Shown: positions 14,292 to 24,459 of the stretch, one piece after another
Layout of the letters: each line of letters begins with the position of its first letter
Numbering within the stretch: the first letter of the stretch is position 1
Assembly: GCA_900404475.1 (NCBI GenBank)
Contig: OUQQ01000167.1
Coordinates: 1-27,613, forward strand
DNA length: 27,613 nt
Direction: 5' to 3'
From: Spongospora subterranea
Taxonomy: Eukaryota; Endomyxa; Phytomyxea; Plasmodiophorida; Plasmodiophoridae
The notes under the pieces: model-generated
Database searches by the model: none
What the model was told of the DNA's origin: nothing
Seen by the model: only the letters and a program-made list of their open reading frames with translations
Made by a program: the position numbers and the translations under genes

Positions 14292-17200
14292 TCATTTGGA
14301 TTGTAATGGGCGGAATCCTCTCCAGTCCTCAGGTGCCTTCCCGCCGTTCGCCTGAATGAACTCGAGCACGTTCTCCGTCGGTCCATCGCTGGGTTTGAAC
14401 CGCAACGTCGTCTGCAGATGTTTCAGGGCCGATTCCCAGTCACCGTCCAGATACTCGCTGATCCCGATCTCGTTATTCTCCCTGAACGGTTTCACGATCC
14501 CGACCTGGAGCGAGCTCAACAGTTTATCGCGCTCGAAATCGGCGTTCGCCTTCCGGATCATGGACTTGGTCTGGTGTTCGGCGCGGCGTCGTTCGATGGC
14601 GGTTTTGGTCATGGAGATCAGGGCCAGCGCCTTCGGTTTGACATTCCTCACCAGCATCACCGTATTGATATCGAACGTGTAGATGGTCATCGGGACGTTG
14701 CTCCCCTTCACCGACACCCGATCCACGATTCGGCAACGCGATCGCGGCGTTTTCGGCAGTATCGACCTACAACGATCATCATCTCAGAACAGTTTCAATC
14801 GCACAAATGTCCATATGATGCGAATTCGAAAGATCTCGTCAACGTAAATCCTGGGCTGAAATGAATTGGGTTTGATGTTTTGTTTTCACCAGAATTGTCC
14901 CGATATCAGGAGAGGGACGTTGTATTGTTTCGTGGCCGCCATCAGCCTCGCGGCCGTGTTCACGTGCGGCGACAGGTACGAGGCGTCGATCTTGAACCGG
15001 GATCCGATCGCGCCCTCGATGCCCCAGCCGATGTGCAGACCGCACCCGATCGGCACCTTCCCGCTCAGGAACACCTGTCGTGGGCGAAATCGTTGCGACC
15101 GATCAAAAACACACGGCGACGACGACATCGGTTTTCGAGATTATACCGAACCTCGGACAGCTCGGATCGCTTGATGAGCTCCTGAAGGTTGCTGGACGGA
15201 TTGGCGCACGAGCAGATGACGCGAATGAACGCCGATAACGCCTGGCTGGCTAAGTGCTGTGTCTCCATTACCGCTCTATCACACATCCAACTCAGATCCC
15301 ACTCATCGCCATCGGCAATCAACAGTTTTTCAGCAACGGCGATTTGTCAAAGCAGATGAGTTTCTGTGTGAACACAAAGCTAAATAATGTTGTTTTGCCG
15401 AAATTCGTTTCGATCATCGAAAACAAATGAGGTGGATCGAGGAAAACGGCCGTGATAAAAACCCAAACACGGTACTTGATCTCTTTGGGCGATAAACCGG
15501 TCAGGTCTGTGAAGTCGTCCTTCGTCTGGAACTGCCGCGCCAGCAGATTCTCCATTACGTCCGTCTTCACAATCTGAGCCACATTCGCCGTTCAGCCCGA
15601 TCCCATCCATCATCTCACCTCAGTCTGTCCAGGACAAAACACAATCGCCAAGGAACTAGTTTCACCGGAAACCGTTGATCCTCACGAAAACGAACGAACT
15701 GCACGAAAACGTGATCTGGGACCAGGGCGAACTGACCTGAGGGATTTTCCAGACGAGAAGGAACGCCTCGCCCAGATTACGATTAACAGCCCCGCCAGCT
15801 TTGTGCACTTCCATGTGAACGATCTCGGCGACCTGAACCAACATTCGCCAACACACGATCAGGGCGCACAGATGGCGCGGGTCGAAACCGCGACGTGTTG
15901 CCGCTGAATGATCCCCCCCCAGTACCTCGTTGACGAACAGCATGATGTTCTCCTCGAGGCGTTCGTTGATCGTGGCGAACCCGCGAATATCGACGAACCC
16001 GAAGATGGCCAATATTCGACGGCCGTCGATCATCGGATTCAGCTCACCTGATCACGAACGTTGGAGCGAGCCCAGAAATCGAACCACAAACTCAAAACGA
16101 TAAACCCATTTCCCAATCCGACGAGAACTGTGTTTGGAGATTTACCGTTGGCGTTGATGTTTTTCTCGATCATGGCGGATCCGGCTTCACCGAACCCGAT
16201 CTGCAACAAGGCGGTCAGCTTGAGCAATGTGTGCTCTAGCATTCCCGTCTCCATCGTGGCGACGTCGTCTTTCTTACCGCCTTGGGCGTTCGCTGGTCGC
16301 CGAGCCTAAAACACACACGGACCGATCAACGTGAAATCATCGCACGAAGTTCGTCGACGAAACTGAAACGTTGTTCACGAATTTTTGTTTTCAGAAAAAC
16401 AGAAACGACGTTTGGGGATCCGAACCAGAGGGTTCTTCCGGAGACGATCAATCAGGACGATCATCCGTTCGATCGGGGCGATAATCAGGGTCTCGGTATC
16501 GCGGGAGAAGACCATGGACCCGCAGGACAGGATCACCACCACGAATACGGTCAGGATCATGCTCAGCCACCCGTTCTTCCGCGATCGGCTTAGGTCGCTG
16601 AATATCGACTCGTTCCCGTCGCTCACATAATACGACGCCACTTCACTAAGCAACGGCGGTCACGAAAACTGACGCGAAAAACAACAAACCGATTCCGGGA
16701 AATTTACGCGCGAAAGCTCAAAAACTATCGAAATAGTGCGACGAATATTCGATGACAATGGTGGACAGAGTCCAACAAAGGTGAAAGAACAATGCGCAAA
16801 CAGGAACTCGTTTGAATGAAATCGATAAAATTTACCTGATCCTAAATGAGACGATCTGATCCGATACGAAAACCTGCTGATGAGCTGAACCTGAAATTCG
16901 CAACAACAGCACGTTCCATTCCTGGACCGAGTGCTTATCCTTGAACTCGAGGAACGCCCTGAACGCCAACGCGAACGTCTCCCCCGTGGCCGTGGCGTTG
17001 TTGCTTAGCGCCATCAAGTCGTCCATCGCGACCAGCGGCGCCACGACGTCGTCGTGATGGCGCAGGATCGGGATCGCCAGCAACATGACCAGGACGATCA
17101 CGGCCAGACGTTGCGTCGTCAACTCGCTGAGCTTAACGCCGACCTTGCTCTGCGGCGCGTCCGCTTCCAGCACCTTCAGCGACGGGAACGTCGACATGCG

Positions 17201-18043
17201 TCGCGAGGAATGGGGCCGCGACATCTCAGGGGCGTTGGACGGCTTAGCCGAACGAAATCGGTTCAACCATCCTCCACTACGGCGAGCGACTTCCTGTTCG
17301 TTCAATCAGATCGTGACACAATAATCGCCATTCGATTGAAAGCCGAGAACGCATTTCCAACAACTGTTCGCCGGTCAACAACATCGACAACCCCGAAACC
17401 AACGAATGAACGATTGTGTTCGCGACAATGTGTGTGTGTGTTGTTGTTGCCGAACCTGAACCGGTTTGCGCTGAGCGAGAAAGGCATAGACCTTCCCTAC
17501 CCTCAGTATTCTCAGGATTCGCCCCGCCTTCAACAAGCGGCCGGCCCTCGATCCCGCTCGGGAGGCGCGAGCCGCCCGGATCAGGACGAGCCGGTTCGAC
17601 ATGGACCCGACGACGCTGGCGCCGGTGACCCAGTTCGCCAGCCATGGGATCTGGGGAAGTATCGCCAAGGTCGACACCAGGTCCAGGAAGAAGAAGAACG
17701 ACAGGAGGTATCTTGGGTTGAAGACGGACAGGGCGACCCATTCGATGGCGAACACGATCAGGATGAATAGGCTCAGATAGCCGAACACGTCGTCCGACGA
17801 GATGTTGAAGAACGTCGCCTGGATATCGTCGATGAACAAGGAGGCGATCGTCACGATCAACATGAATATCGTCCATGGAACGCCCTCGAGGACGGCCAGG
17901 CCCGATCGCATGATGACGGGGCGCAATGGTCGGTGATGGGTCGAGGGCGGTCTCGCGGGCGGCGATTGCGACTCGACGCGATGAGGAACGGAACGCGCCT
18001 CGGTTGTCGAATAGCTCAGCGCCTGGCCGGCGATCGTGGTCAT
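14292..18043 (-). CDS. Voltage-sensor domain / class III nucleotide cyclase fusion
   Basis: Membrane cyclase predicted to make cAMP or cGMP. ATG at 18043. Residues 55-182 form a voltage-sensor domain: S1 57-72, S2 with FAIEW, S3 DLVSTLAI, and S4 with about ten Arg/Lys (RLVLIRAARASRAGSRAGRL, then RILRILRVGK). A donor near 17455 joins exon 17292-16836 (a membrane helix near residues 257-275, then a loop of about 100 residues). Exons 16645-16426 (second helix, HAMP-like APIERMIVLIDRLRKNPL), 16305-16146, 16047-15926, 15832-15737, about 15310-15152, 15074-14890 and 14766-14292 follow. The catalytic domain shows IFGFVDIRGF, NLGEAFLLVW, GLHIGWGIEGAIGS, KIDASYLSPHVNTAARL and DRVSVKGS, then a GDW helical tail. 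The segment 15736-15310 is not resolved; one exon-like piece is 15573-15471. There is no pore-forming S5-P-S6. Confidence 0.85.
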
Positions 18044-18237
18044 TTTGGCGGTGATGGCCAGTGATGCCCCAGGTCGATCAGAAGGAGATGGTGTGATCCG
18101 GCTCGGCGTACTCTGCAACCGATCTTCTATTGAGATTCCCCGACATCGCAGGATCCTCTTCGACTTAGACCGCAGACCTCACTCGTCACGAAAACGCGAA
18201 TGGCGTTTTCGCCTTTTCAGCGTGGGACGAAAACAGG
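18044..18237. promoter_or_regulatory. Divergent intergenic region upstream of cyclase
   Basis: Fewer than 200 nt separate the cyclase ATG from the first credible exon of the plus-strand gene. In-frame open sequence continues upstream of the cyclase ATG to 18118 without another ATG. A shared bidirectional promoter is inferred; no element is identified. Confidence 0.3.
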
Positions 18238-18806
18238 ATTTTGACCCCTGCGAAGCTATTGGTATGGCTGGATGATATTCTGGGACAATTTCCTGATGAT
18301 CAGGGTCGTGTGACCTTCCCCAGCTTGATTTTTACTTCAACACCGCGTTCAGAGAAACTTGAAATCGTCAGCATCGGCATGTCGTTGTCTTCATCTCAAC
18401 GGAAGCGCTGTGGTGCGAAACTATGTTCTGGGCGCATGGAATCCGTCACGATCCTAATGCTGGTCGATCGATGCGATTCCTTTGTGCCGCTATCCGTCTC
18501 GCCATTCCACATTTCGCTGAAGTTCTTGCTCCCCTCCGACTACTTCCGGCGCGCCAAACATAAATGGCAGCCAGACCAGGATGAGACTCGAGGACGTGGG
18601 ATGGAACTTGAAGCACAGGGGAAAAGCTTCGAGGCCGCTTTAGCCCACGATTCGTCAGGCAGTTACGTTGGCGTAGCCGGACGCGTGTTCCCTGTATGTT
18701 TTAGGATGCTAGCCAGGCTTACTGGATCCGTCAACGCCATAAGCCTTTGCCATTTGAGGATTCCTATCTCGATTGGTCAGTCCTTGAAAAGGAAACTATG
18801 TGTTGA
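18238..18806 (+). CDS. Unknown protein divergent from cyclase, 5' incomplete
   Basis: Not recognised. The exon beginning after an acceptor at 18237 is open to 18666 and encodes a mostly soluble protein (KLLVWLDDILGQFPDDQGRV, a basic RKRCGAK segment, then DYFRRAKHKWQPDQDETRGR). A 48-nt intron (18667-18714) joins in phase 0 to DASQAYWIRQRHKPLPFEDS and a short C-terminus ending at TGA 18804-18806. Without that intron the frame stays open to 18984, but that tail looks like intron and non-coding sequence. The first exon and start codon are not found. Position next to the cyclase suggests possible co-regulation, nothing more. Confidence 0.45.
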
Positions 18807-19364
18807 AGATTGTGAGTATCTTTTGTGCACCCGAGTTTACCCATTTCCCGACTTTTGTCCACACTCCACAGTCTTCTGGTGTTTTTCTTCATCGTCATTC
18901 CTTAGACCAAACTATGTCGCTGGCGTCTCAAACGCTGACCATCGCGTGCCAATAGCAGTCCATATGTTTTTCTTCGCCCTATAATGCTCTCAATAACATA
19001 ATTGTTGCCGTCGAGTTTGAGAAACCAGCGATGGATTTTGTCTAAAGAATGACTATGAGAAAACACCAGAAGACTATGGATGGTAGATAAAAGTCAAATT
19101 GCGAAGAAGATAATGAAAAACTCCCGAGTCGGAAAGATTTTTTGCGGGCCCGACCAATTGAGTAATAGTTTGGCAGCGCTGTCTTTCACCTGATAATGAA
19201 AGGGTTTCTGGCGCCGACGCTTTGGCGACAGGGATGCTATTAATGAATAAAAACTATTATTGATAATGAATACAAAACACAGAAAAGGAGAATATTCTGA
19301 AAAAGTATTTCATCTGTCTGAATTGTAAGTTTCGGTTTATTGCGGTCGATTCGGGAGAGTTCAC
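18807..19364. other. Intergenic region between convergent genes
   Basis: AT-rich stretch between the stop of the plus-strand unknown gene and the stop of the CDF transporter. A donor-like site at 18812 and acceptor-like site near 18871 exist but connect no convincing coding sequence. Nothing else supportable is seen. Confidence 0.4.
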
Positions 19365-21696
19365 CTAGACTTCTGGTGTTGGTTGATGGAGAAACATTAT
19401 CCGATGCTCTTTGAATGGATGACAATACACATAGTCCTGTGCGAATCCGTACGATCATCAACATATTTTTGTTGCCACAACACGGACGACATTTCACTAA
19501 CCGTATGAACATGGGCGATTTCCACCGAGCTTAGCCCCTCAAGTTTGATCTGTAGACTCTCACCAATGTCATGACTATCTTGCAAAAGCATATCGCCTGG
19601 AAGGCCAATATGAACTTCAACCTGCCAAACAAAAAAACACGTCAGAACTACACAAAAAAACGTGGCGGCAAAAAACCAAAGACGTGTTACCATGATCTTT
19701 TCGCCAAAATGGACAGCCTTCACGTCATCGATAAATAGTATTCTGGCGTCGTGACGTAATGCCAGGTAAGTCACCTGACTGATGAAGGCCCGACCTGCAC
19801 TTTTCCCTACTATAAACCAGATGCCAGATAACTCGTCAGCAATAGAAAAAGGACAGCGTAGAGGTGTAGGATTGTTCTCTAAAAAAAGGCCAATCGTGTC
19901 GAGATGAGTTAAGTAACAGAGTGCAAAGAAAACAGAACCGAAACAAAGAGTGAAAGATTACCTAGCTGCTGAATATGTTCTCTGGCGTCAGAGATCCAGT
20001 TTAACGCCACATAGAATGAGAGGGCAATGGCAATCACCGGATCCATGAACCTAAACCAAAAACCCGCAATATGAATGAACATCACAGTCATAAAATCGAA
20101 AATGACCGAACGATTATCGCAACAAACGGAATCGAAAATTGCCGAGCGCTGCAACTGTTGGATTCAACAAGAAAAAAGATTTCCACTGACCATAGTTTTG
20201 CTGAAAATGAAGCTAGACACGCTGCTAAAAAGGCGCCGGTATATGTCACTAAACGAGAAAATTTCAATGCAAATTACAACTATAAATACTGAATGATATC
20301 TATACCCAAGTCGTAATTCTGCTCCTTGGCAACAGTGAGGCAAGTAGATCCGCCGAAGGGCGCGTGGCGAGCAACCAGACGACAGTAGAAGATAACAATC
20401 AATTTACAGACCACATTAACAAGAAAAACAATCAGGAATATGAGCCCGGGCGTCACAATCACTGATAAACAAACTTAACAAACACTGCAGAGAACGTTGC
20501 GGAAGTCAATGAAAACGAACAATGAGGTCCTTTAGATTCGATTCCAGTAATGAGCCTATGGATTGATTCGCCAACAATGGCTAACGATGCCATTCCCATG
20601 ATGACTGAGCATCGGAACATGAGACCAAAGACACATTTTCTTCTCAAAAACGGTATATTACCAGCAAACAATAAGATCCCAATTGGCTCCATTCGTGTTT
20701 TCCCATATGGGTAGTTATAGGGATCGGATTGGCCACGACGCCGAGCGCTGATAAACAGCATTGTCGACGTGAGCAAGTCCAACGCCGTATCAGCGGTTGA
20801 GGCAGCAATCGATAATGAACCAGTCCGAAACGACAGCCATACATTCAACCTATGATCGATCGATGTTAAGGAACTACGAGGGCAGATGACCAGATTTTCG
20901 AGGTACCCCGCGAGAATACAATTGAATACAATACTGGATACGACGGCATAGAATACTTGGGTTTCCCAGAATCTTTGAGTCAACGATGACCCAACGGGTC
21001 TGGCAACGCCTAATTCAACAATAAATTGCCAGCACCACAATTCTATTGCGTGATTTCGAAAGAAAAAAAACCGGATGGTAACAAAAGTCGGAACAATTCC
21101 ACAGTAGATATAAAATAATTCGAGCAGAAGTAGAAACAGAATCAAAATAAAAAAAAACGAATTCTTTCAACTGGCGAGGCAAAACTTGAACATGATCATT
21201 ACCATCTTCAGACATTTGGGGAATAGCGTTATGATAGTGAAAAGCGTCAAGATCGGTTCCTTCACCGGGTGATCGCACCTGAATATTTATATCAGCGCAT
21301 GTGTCTAAATAATACGAAAAGCGACCAACATCGGCGGTGACATTATGGATATGTTGTTCCATACGTATCATATCGTCAATCTGAGCATTTTGCTCATTGT
21401 AAAATTTGGCGATCGGTGCCGGCAAGGATTGGATTTTGGGATATTGAACACGGCATTTTACTAAATCTGTAGCGGTTCGATAAATTGTTGTCCCATCATA
21501 TGACCGGTAATAGACCGCCCCGTGCCCCTTTCACCATCCGATATCAGCAGCAGACAAAATTGGCGAGAATAAAAGGATTTGAGACCTGACGATCGAGGAC
21601 TTTTCCTTGAGGCAAATCATCTTCCGATATGAGAAGGCGTTGTTCGAGTTCATGATGGGAAGTAATGGTGCTGTTCAACAGATCGCTGCCAGCCAT
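19365..21696 (-). CDS. Cation diffusion facilitator, Mn-CDF type
   Basis: Divalent metal/H+ antiporter of an internal or plasma membrane. ATG at 21696. Exon 21696-21586 joins exon 21527 onward (58-nt intron), giving the soluble N-terminus with the landmark IAKFYNEQNAQID. The membrane core reads GSLSIAASTADTALDLL (TM2, DxxxD), then GQSDPYNYPYGKTRMEPIGI, then a TM5 region AKEQNYDLVTYTGAFLAA, then FMDPVIAIALSFYVALNW (TM6). The cytoplasmic C-terminal domain has QVTYLALRHDARILFIDDVK, AVHFGEKIM, VEVHIGLPGDMLLQDSHDIG, and HVHTDYVYCHPFKEHR, ending at TAG 19365-19367. Introns of 56-150 nt rejoin each of these in phase. Exon borders between 21180 and 21000 are not settled. Two DxxxD-type sites point to manganese; the TM5 site is atypical (ExxxD). 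Confidence 0.88.
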
Positions 21697-22064
21697 TTGA
21701 TGGGGACCAATTCACTGGGGCTGTATGACCATTAACCGATCCCCTACCCTTTTTGGACGAGTTCCCCCTAGCCAGTGATTTCACCAGAGCGGCCTCTTGA
21801 GGAACTCGGGCCGGGGTTCCTCAGTCCCGATTGATTGCCACCCCGCCAACCCTTCGGACATCCGGAAAAACGCGCGAATTTGCCGAGGCCAAAGTGGCCT
21901 TTGAACGGGCTTGTTGCGCATTTGTCATCGTATTTTTTATAAAACCACATTTCAAAGAAAGGCAATTGGAATGAATGATACTCTTCGTGTGAATGTGATA
22001 GTTACATACACTACAGTAGCAGCAGTGAACAGCTCTCGTTACGACCTTACTGTCGTTATCTATG
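21697..22064. other. Intergenic region upstream of CDF
   Basis: Five-prime flank of the CDF gene leading into the minisatellite. Open frames on both strands here (for example minus 21768-21965) show no motif and no splice-supported partners. Confidence 0.35.
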
Positions 22065-22194
22065 ACGCTATCAGACACGCTACAGTCTCGGGGTAGATCT
22101 TATCGTCTCGTTACCTATAACGCTATCAGACACGCTACAGTCTCGGGGTAGATCTTATCGTCTCGTTACCTATAACGCTATCAGACACGCTATT
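22065..22194. repeat. 55-bp tandem minisatellite
   Basis: Near-identical units of 55 bp start at 22065 and 22120, and a third partial copy starts at 22175 and breaks off near 22194. The unit contains ACGCTATCAGACACGCTACA and TCGTCTCGTTACC. Diverged pieces of the same unit continue on both sides: TCTCGTTACGACC near 22035, and GACGCTATC, AGACACG and CCGTCTCGTTACATGG between 22230 and 22340. The array has therefore decayed at its edges. Confidence 0.85.
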
Positions 22195-22281
22195 TTTACT
22201 TTACTGTTGTGGGTTCTGTAGATTGTTCACGTTACATGTGACGCTATCGTATATCAGACACGTCAAATCAACACTGTTACG

Positions 22282-23019
22282 TTACCTCTGCCGTGGTTTA
22301 GATCTCACCGTCTCGTTACATGGCGATATTAGACACGCTACACTACACTGGTGGGTACTGTATATTCTAAACAATATCACAACCGCTGAATGACCTATTT
22401 GTTGAGTTACAGATTCAGACGTTGATAAGAGTGAACCTCCGAGATCCTTGAGCCGTGCCTTTAAAGAGTCGAACACATCGTCGGAATTTTAGGGCCCGCC
22501 TTGCGACTTCCTAAGACCTTTTGTTGTTGAGCTTGCGCCAAAAACGACTGTAGCTTGGTCGAAGGTTCGATCCGCATCGGGTCAATTGCTGGCAACAGCT
22601 CGATCATACTCGTCTCTGGTTCTCCACTCCCGGCGGCGGTCTGACAAATCGGAGAATTCGCATTCGGGTCAGGTTTGACATTGAGATGATCGGATGCACG
22701 TGGTTGACCGCTTGCGCATGAGCGATAACACCTGCACCAACCTGTGTTATGATCCTGATTCAGAGCACCACTCTCATCTTCCCAGTGATCGTTTATGTGG
22801 ATGCTAAACCAGCATCGTCTGCCATTCCAGAAAGGGCGAAAGCGACTCGGTAATATTGTCGGCCTCCGGCCACAAACGTATTCCACAATGGTCGTCACGA
22901 GGTTGTCCGACACAGACCGCCCATGCAATCCGATGCACGTGTGTGTCAATAATGCAATTAATCGGCCTGTTGTTGTTTTCCGACTTTGCCGCATTGTGGA
23001 CACAGATGAAATCCTTCAT
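22282..23019 (-). CDS. Unknown hydrophilic protein, two or more exons
   Basis: Not recognised. The best coding part is on the minus strand from about 22760. It runs through ASDHLNVKPDPNANSP and MIELLPAIDPMRIEPSTKLQ to FLAQAQQQK, then across a 60-nt GT-AG phase-0 intron (donor after AAG near 22520) to ARLKDLGGSLLSTSESVTQQ. It may end at the stop 22282-22284, inside the diverged repeats. The intron removes what otherwise looks like a frameshift. Upstream, two frames compete: one continues open to 23003; another begins at ATG 23019 and contains IDTHVHRIAWAV. Start and N-terminus are uncertain. Confidence 0.4.
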
Positions 23020-23246
23020 GGGTTGACTGAAGCCATGATGGTGTACTCGGGAACTCTCACGAACACAACACTTCTTTCAATACCGAACCCATCGCTTCAA
23101 TGTAATTAAAGCATCCGCCCATAAACACTTCTTAAAAGCACTTCATTCGCATCAAGGGAGAATAGAAAACGAAAGCGTCTCAAAAATAATTCAGATAACG
23201 GTCTTGATTTACTGAATTATTGCGAATACCAATGCGACTGTATAGG

Positions 23247-23276
23247 ATCTCTCTCTCTCTCCTCTTTCTCTCTCTT
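23247..23276. repeat. (CT)n microsatellite
   Basis: Imperfect CT-rich tract with runs of CTCTCT, just downstream of the TMEM18-like stop codon, in its 3' flank. Confidence 0.9.
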
Positions 23277-23296
23277 CACATAAACAGCTCCACCAA

Positions 23297-23853
23297 CTAC
23301 TCGTATTTTTTGACTGGCGTCGCTACAGGCACCTTCTTCATCTGTATGAACCGGTACAGCCCGTTCAACTACAACACACACACACACAGAGCGTGTCAGG
23401 TCCGACCAGCGACAGACAGAACCGGCGGATTACGAATATGAATGCGGCGATCGGGATGAGAGGAGTAGTGACGACGGCCATGAACTGGCTGGACGACTCC
23501 AGCACTGGCGATGACCATATCTCTGGCCACCAGCTCGTCAACAGTCGGTTCAGCAGCGGGGATGCCAACATCAGCGAGCCTGCCAAGTCGGAATCACAAG
23601 GTCACGACCAGTTAACGTAGTGCCCGGCAACGTTGGGCGAGTTTCTGTTACCGATGATACAGAGTAACGAGGCCTGGATATCGAGCTGGGTTCGGGAGCG
23701 ATAGGTGACGATGGCCATGGCGACCTGGCCCAATGCCATGATTAGGACGATGGGCTGACGCCAGTTCAAGTGGCCGGCGGCCAACGTCGTCGCCTTCACG
23801 TAGTTGACCAGCTCTAAAACGTGATCGCACGCGCTATGCATTAAACCCCCCAT
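23297..23853 (-). CDS. TMEM18-like small membrane protein
   Basis: Three exons: 23853-23652, 23579-23434, 23368-23297, with GT-AG introns of 72 and 65 nt. The predicted protein is about 139 residues with three to four hydrophobic helices. After HLNWRQP come a first helix (IVLIMALGQVAMAIVTY), RSRTQLD, a second helix (SLLCIIGSLMLASPLLN), a WWPEIW linker, an acidic/Ser segment VLESSSQF, a third helix (TTPLIPIAAFIF), and a basic tail ending KKYE at TAG 23297-23299. Order and spacing resemble TMEM18, an inner nuclear membrane protein (W-P before TM1, N and W between TM2 and TM3, D/E-S before TM3). The match is from memory and moderate. ATG at 23853 chosen; one at 23841 is possible. The second intron contains a CA/TG microsatellite. 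Confidence 0.55.
23375..23388. repeat. (CA)7 microsatellite within intron
   Basis: Seven CA units on the plus strand. On the gene strand this forms the TG-rich tract just before the acceptor TTGTAG of the TMEM18-like gene's second intron. Confidence 0.9.
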
Positions 23854-24459
23854 CGGCAACTGCTTGTTGTATGAAGCTCCACGACTGGTTTTCCTTGCGG
23901 TATTTAATCATTGGTGTGTATCAATGGGTTGTTCATTCCGTTAAGATATGAATATTGCACTGAAATAGCGCCCGTCATTTCCAAAACAAATATTTAACTG
24001 GCCATGGGAGTACATGTTCAGGATTAAGTCGCTGTTCAAAGGTTTTCAAATTGTGATACGATCTATGGAATGGTTCACAACTATACTGGCTGACACCTCG
24101 TCGCCTTCCTGGAAGCGCCTATGACCAGTTCATTGCTGTCCTAATAATGGAACGTACCTCACCGATACCTGACGCTGATTCCAGTTTTGGTTCCAGTTGG
24201 TGTAAAATCACCAACAGGAAGACCTGTTATCCACAGTTCTTTTCAGCCCCCACCAGTACCAATGGTGTTCTAAACAATCTACATGTCTTAACACAGCAAG
24301 GACAAACAAAAAAGTACCTCATGAACCTGAAAGTGGATACTCAATTGAGTCAATCAGGTTGAATCGGTTGCAAAGGGAGTCGCCGGACCATATTTGCTCC
24401 ATTCGGAGATAGGTCCATCAGCTCCGATTCCGATACGTTCGATTCACTTTACAAACATC
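23854..24459. other. Intergenic region
   Basis: Divergent 5' flanks of the TMEM18-like gene (min) and the secreted protein gene (plus). A 71-residue plus-strand frame (24147-24362) starts with ATG-like context but shows no motif, signal peptide or splice partner, and is not called. Confidence 0.35.

Noticed and set aside
16039..16145. Cyclase reading continuing past ...NANGK as extra hydrophobic residues
   Set aside because: This is a 98-nt phase-1 intron; splicing restores GELNPMIDGRR directly before the catalytic domain.
17054..17770. 238-residue plus-strand open frame
   Set aside because: It lies antisense to the voltage-sensor exons; its Arg/Gly/Gln-rich composition is the mirror of GC-rich coding sequence, with no motif.
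18241..18984. Continuous 247-residue frame
   Set aside because: A 48-nt phase-0 intron gives a better C-terminus, and the last third looks like non-coding sequence. Not fully excluded.
22461..22520. Apparent frameshift in the minus-strand unknown gene
   Set aside because: Explained by a normal 60-nt GT-AG intron joining in phase 0.
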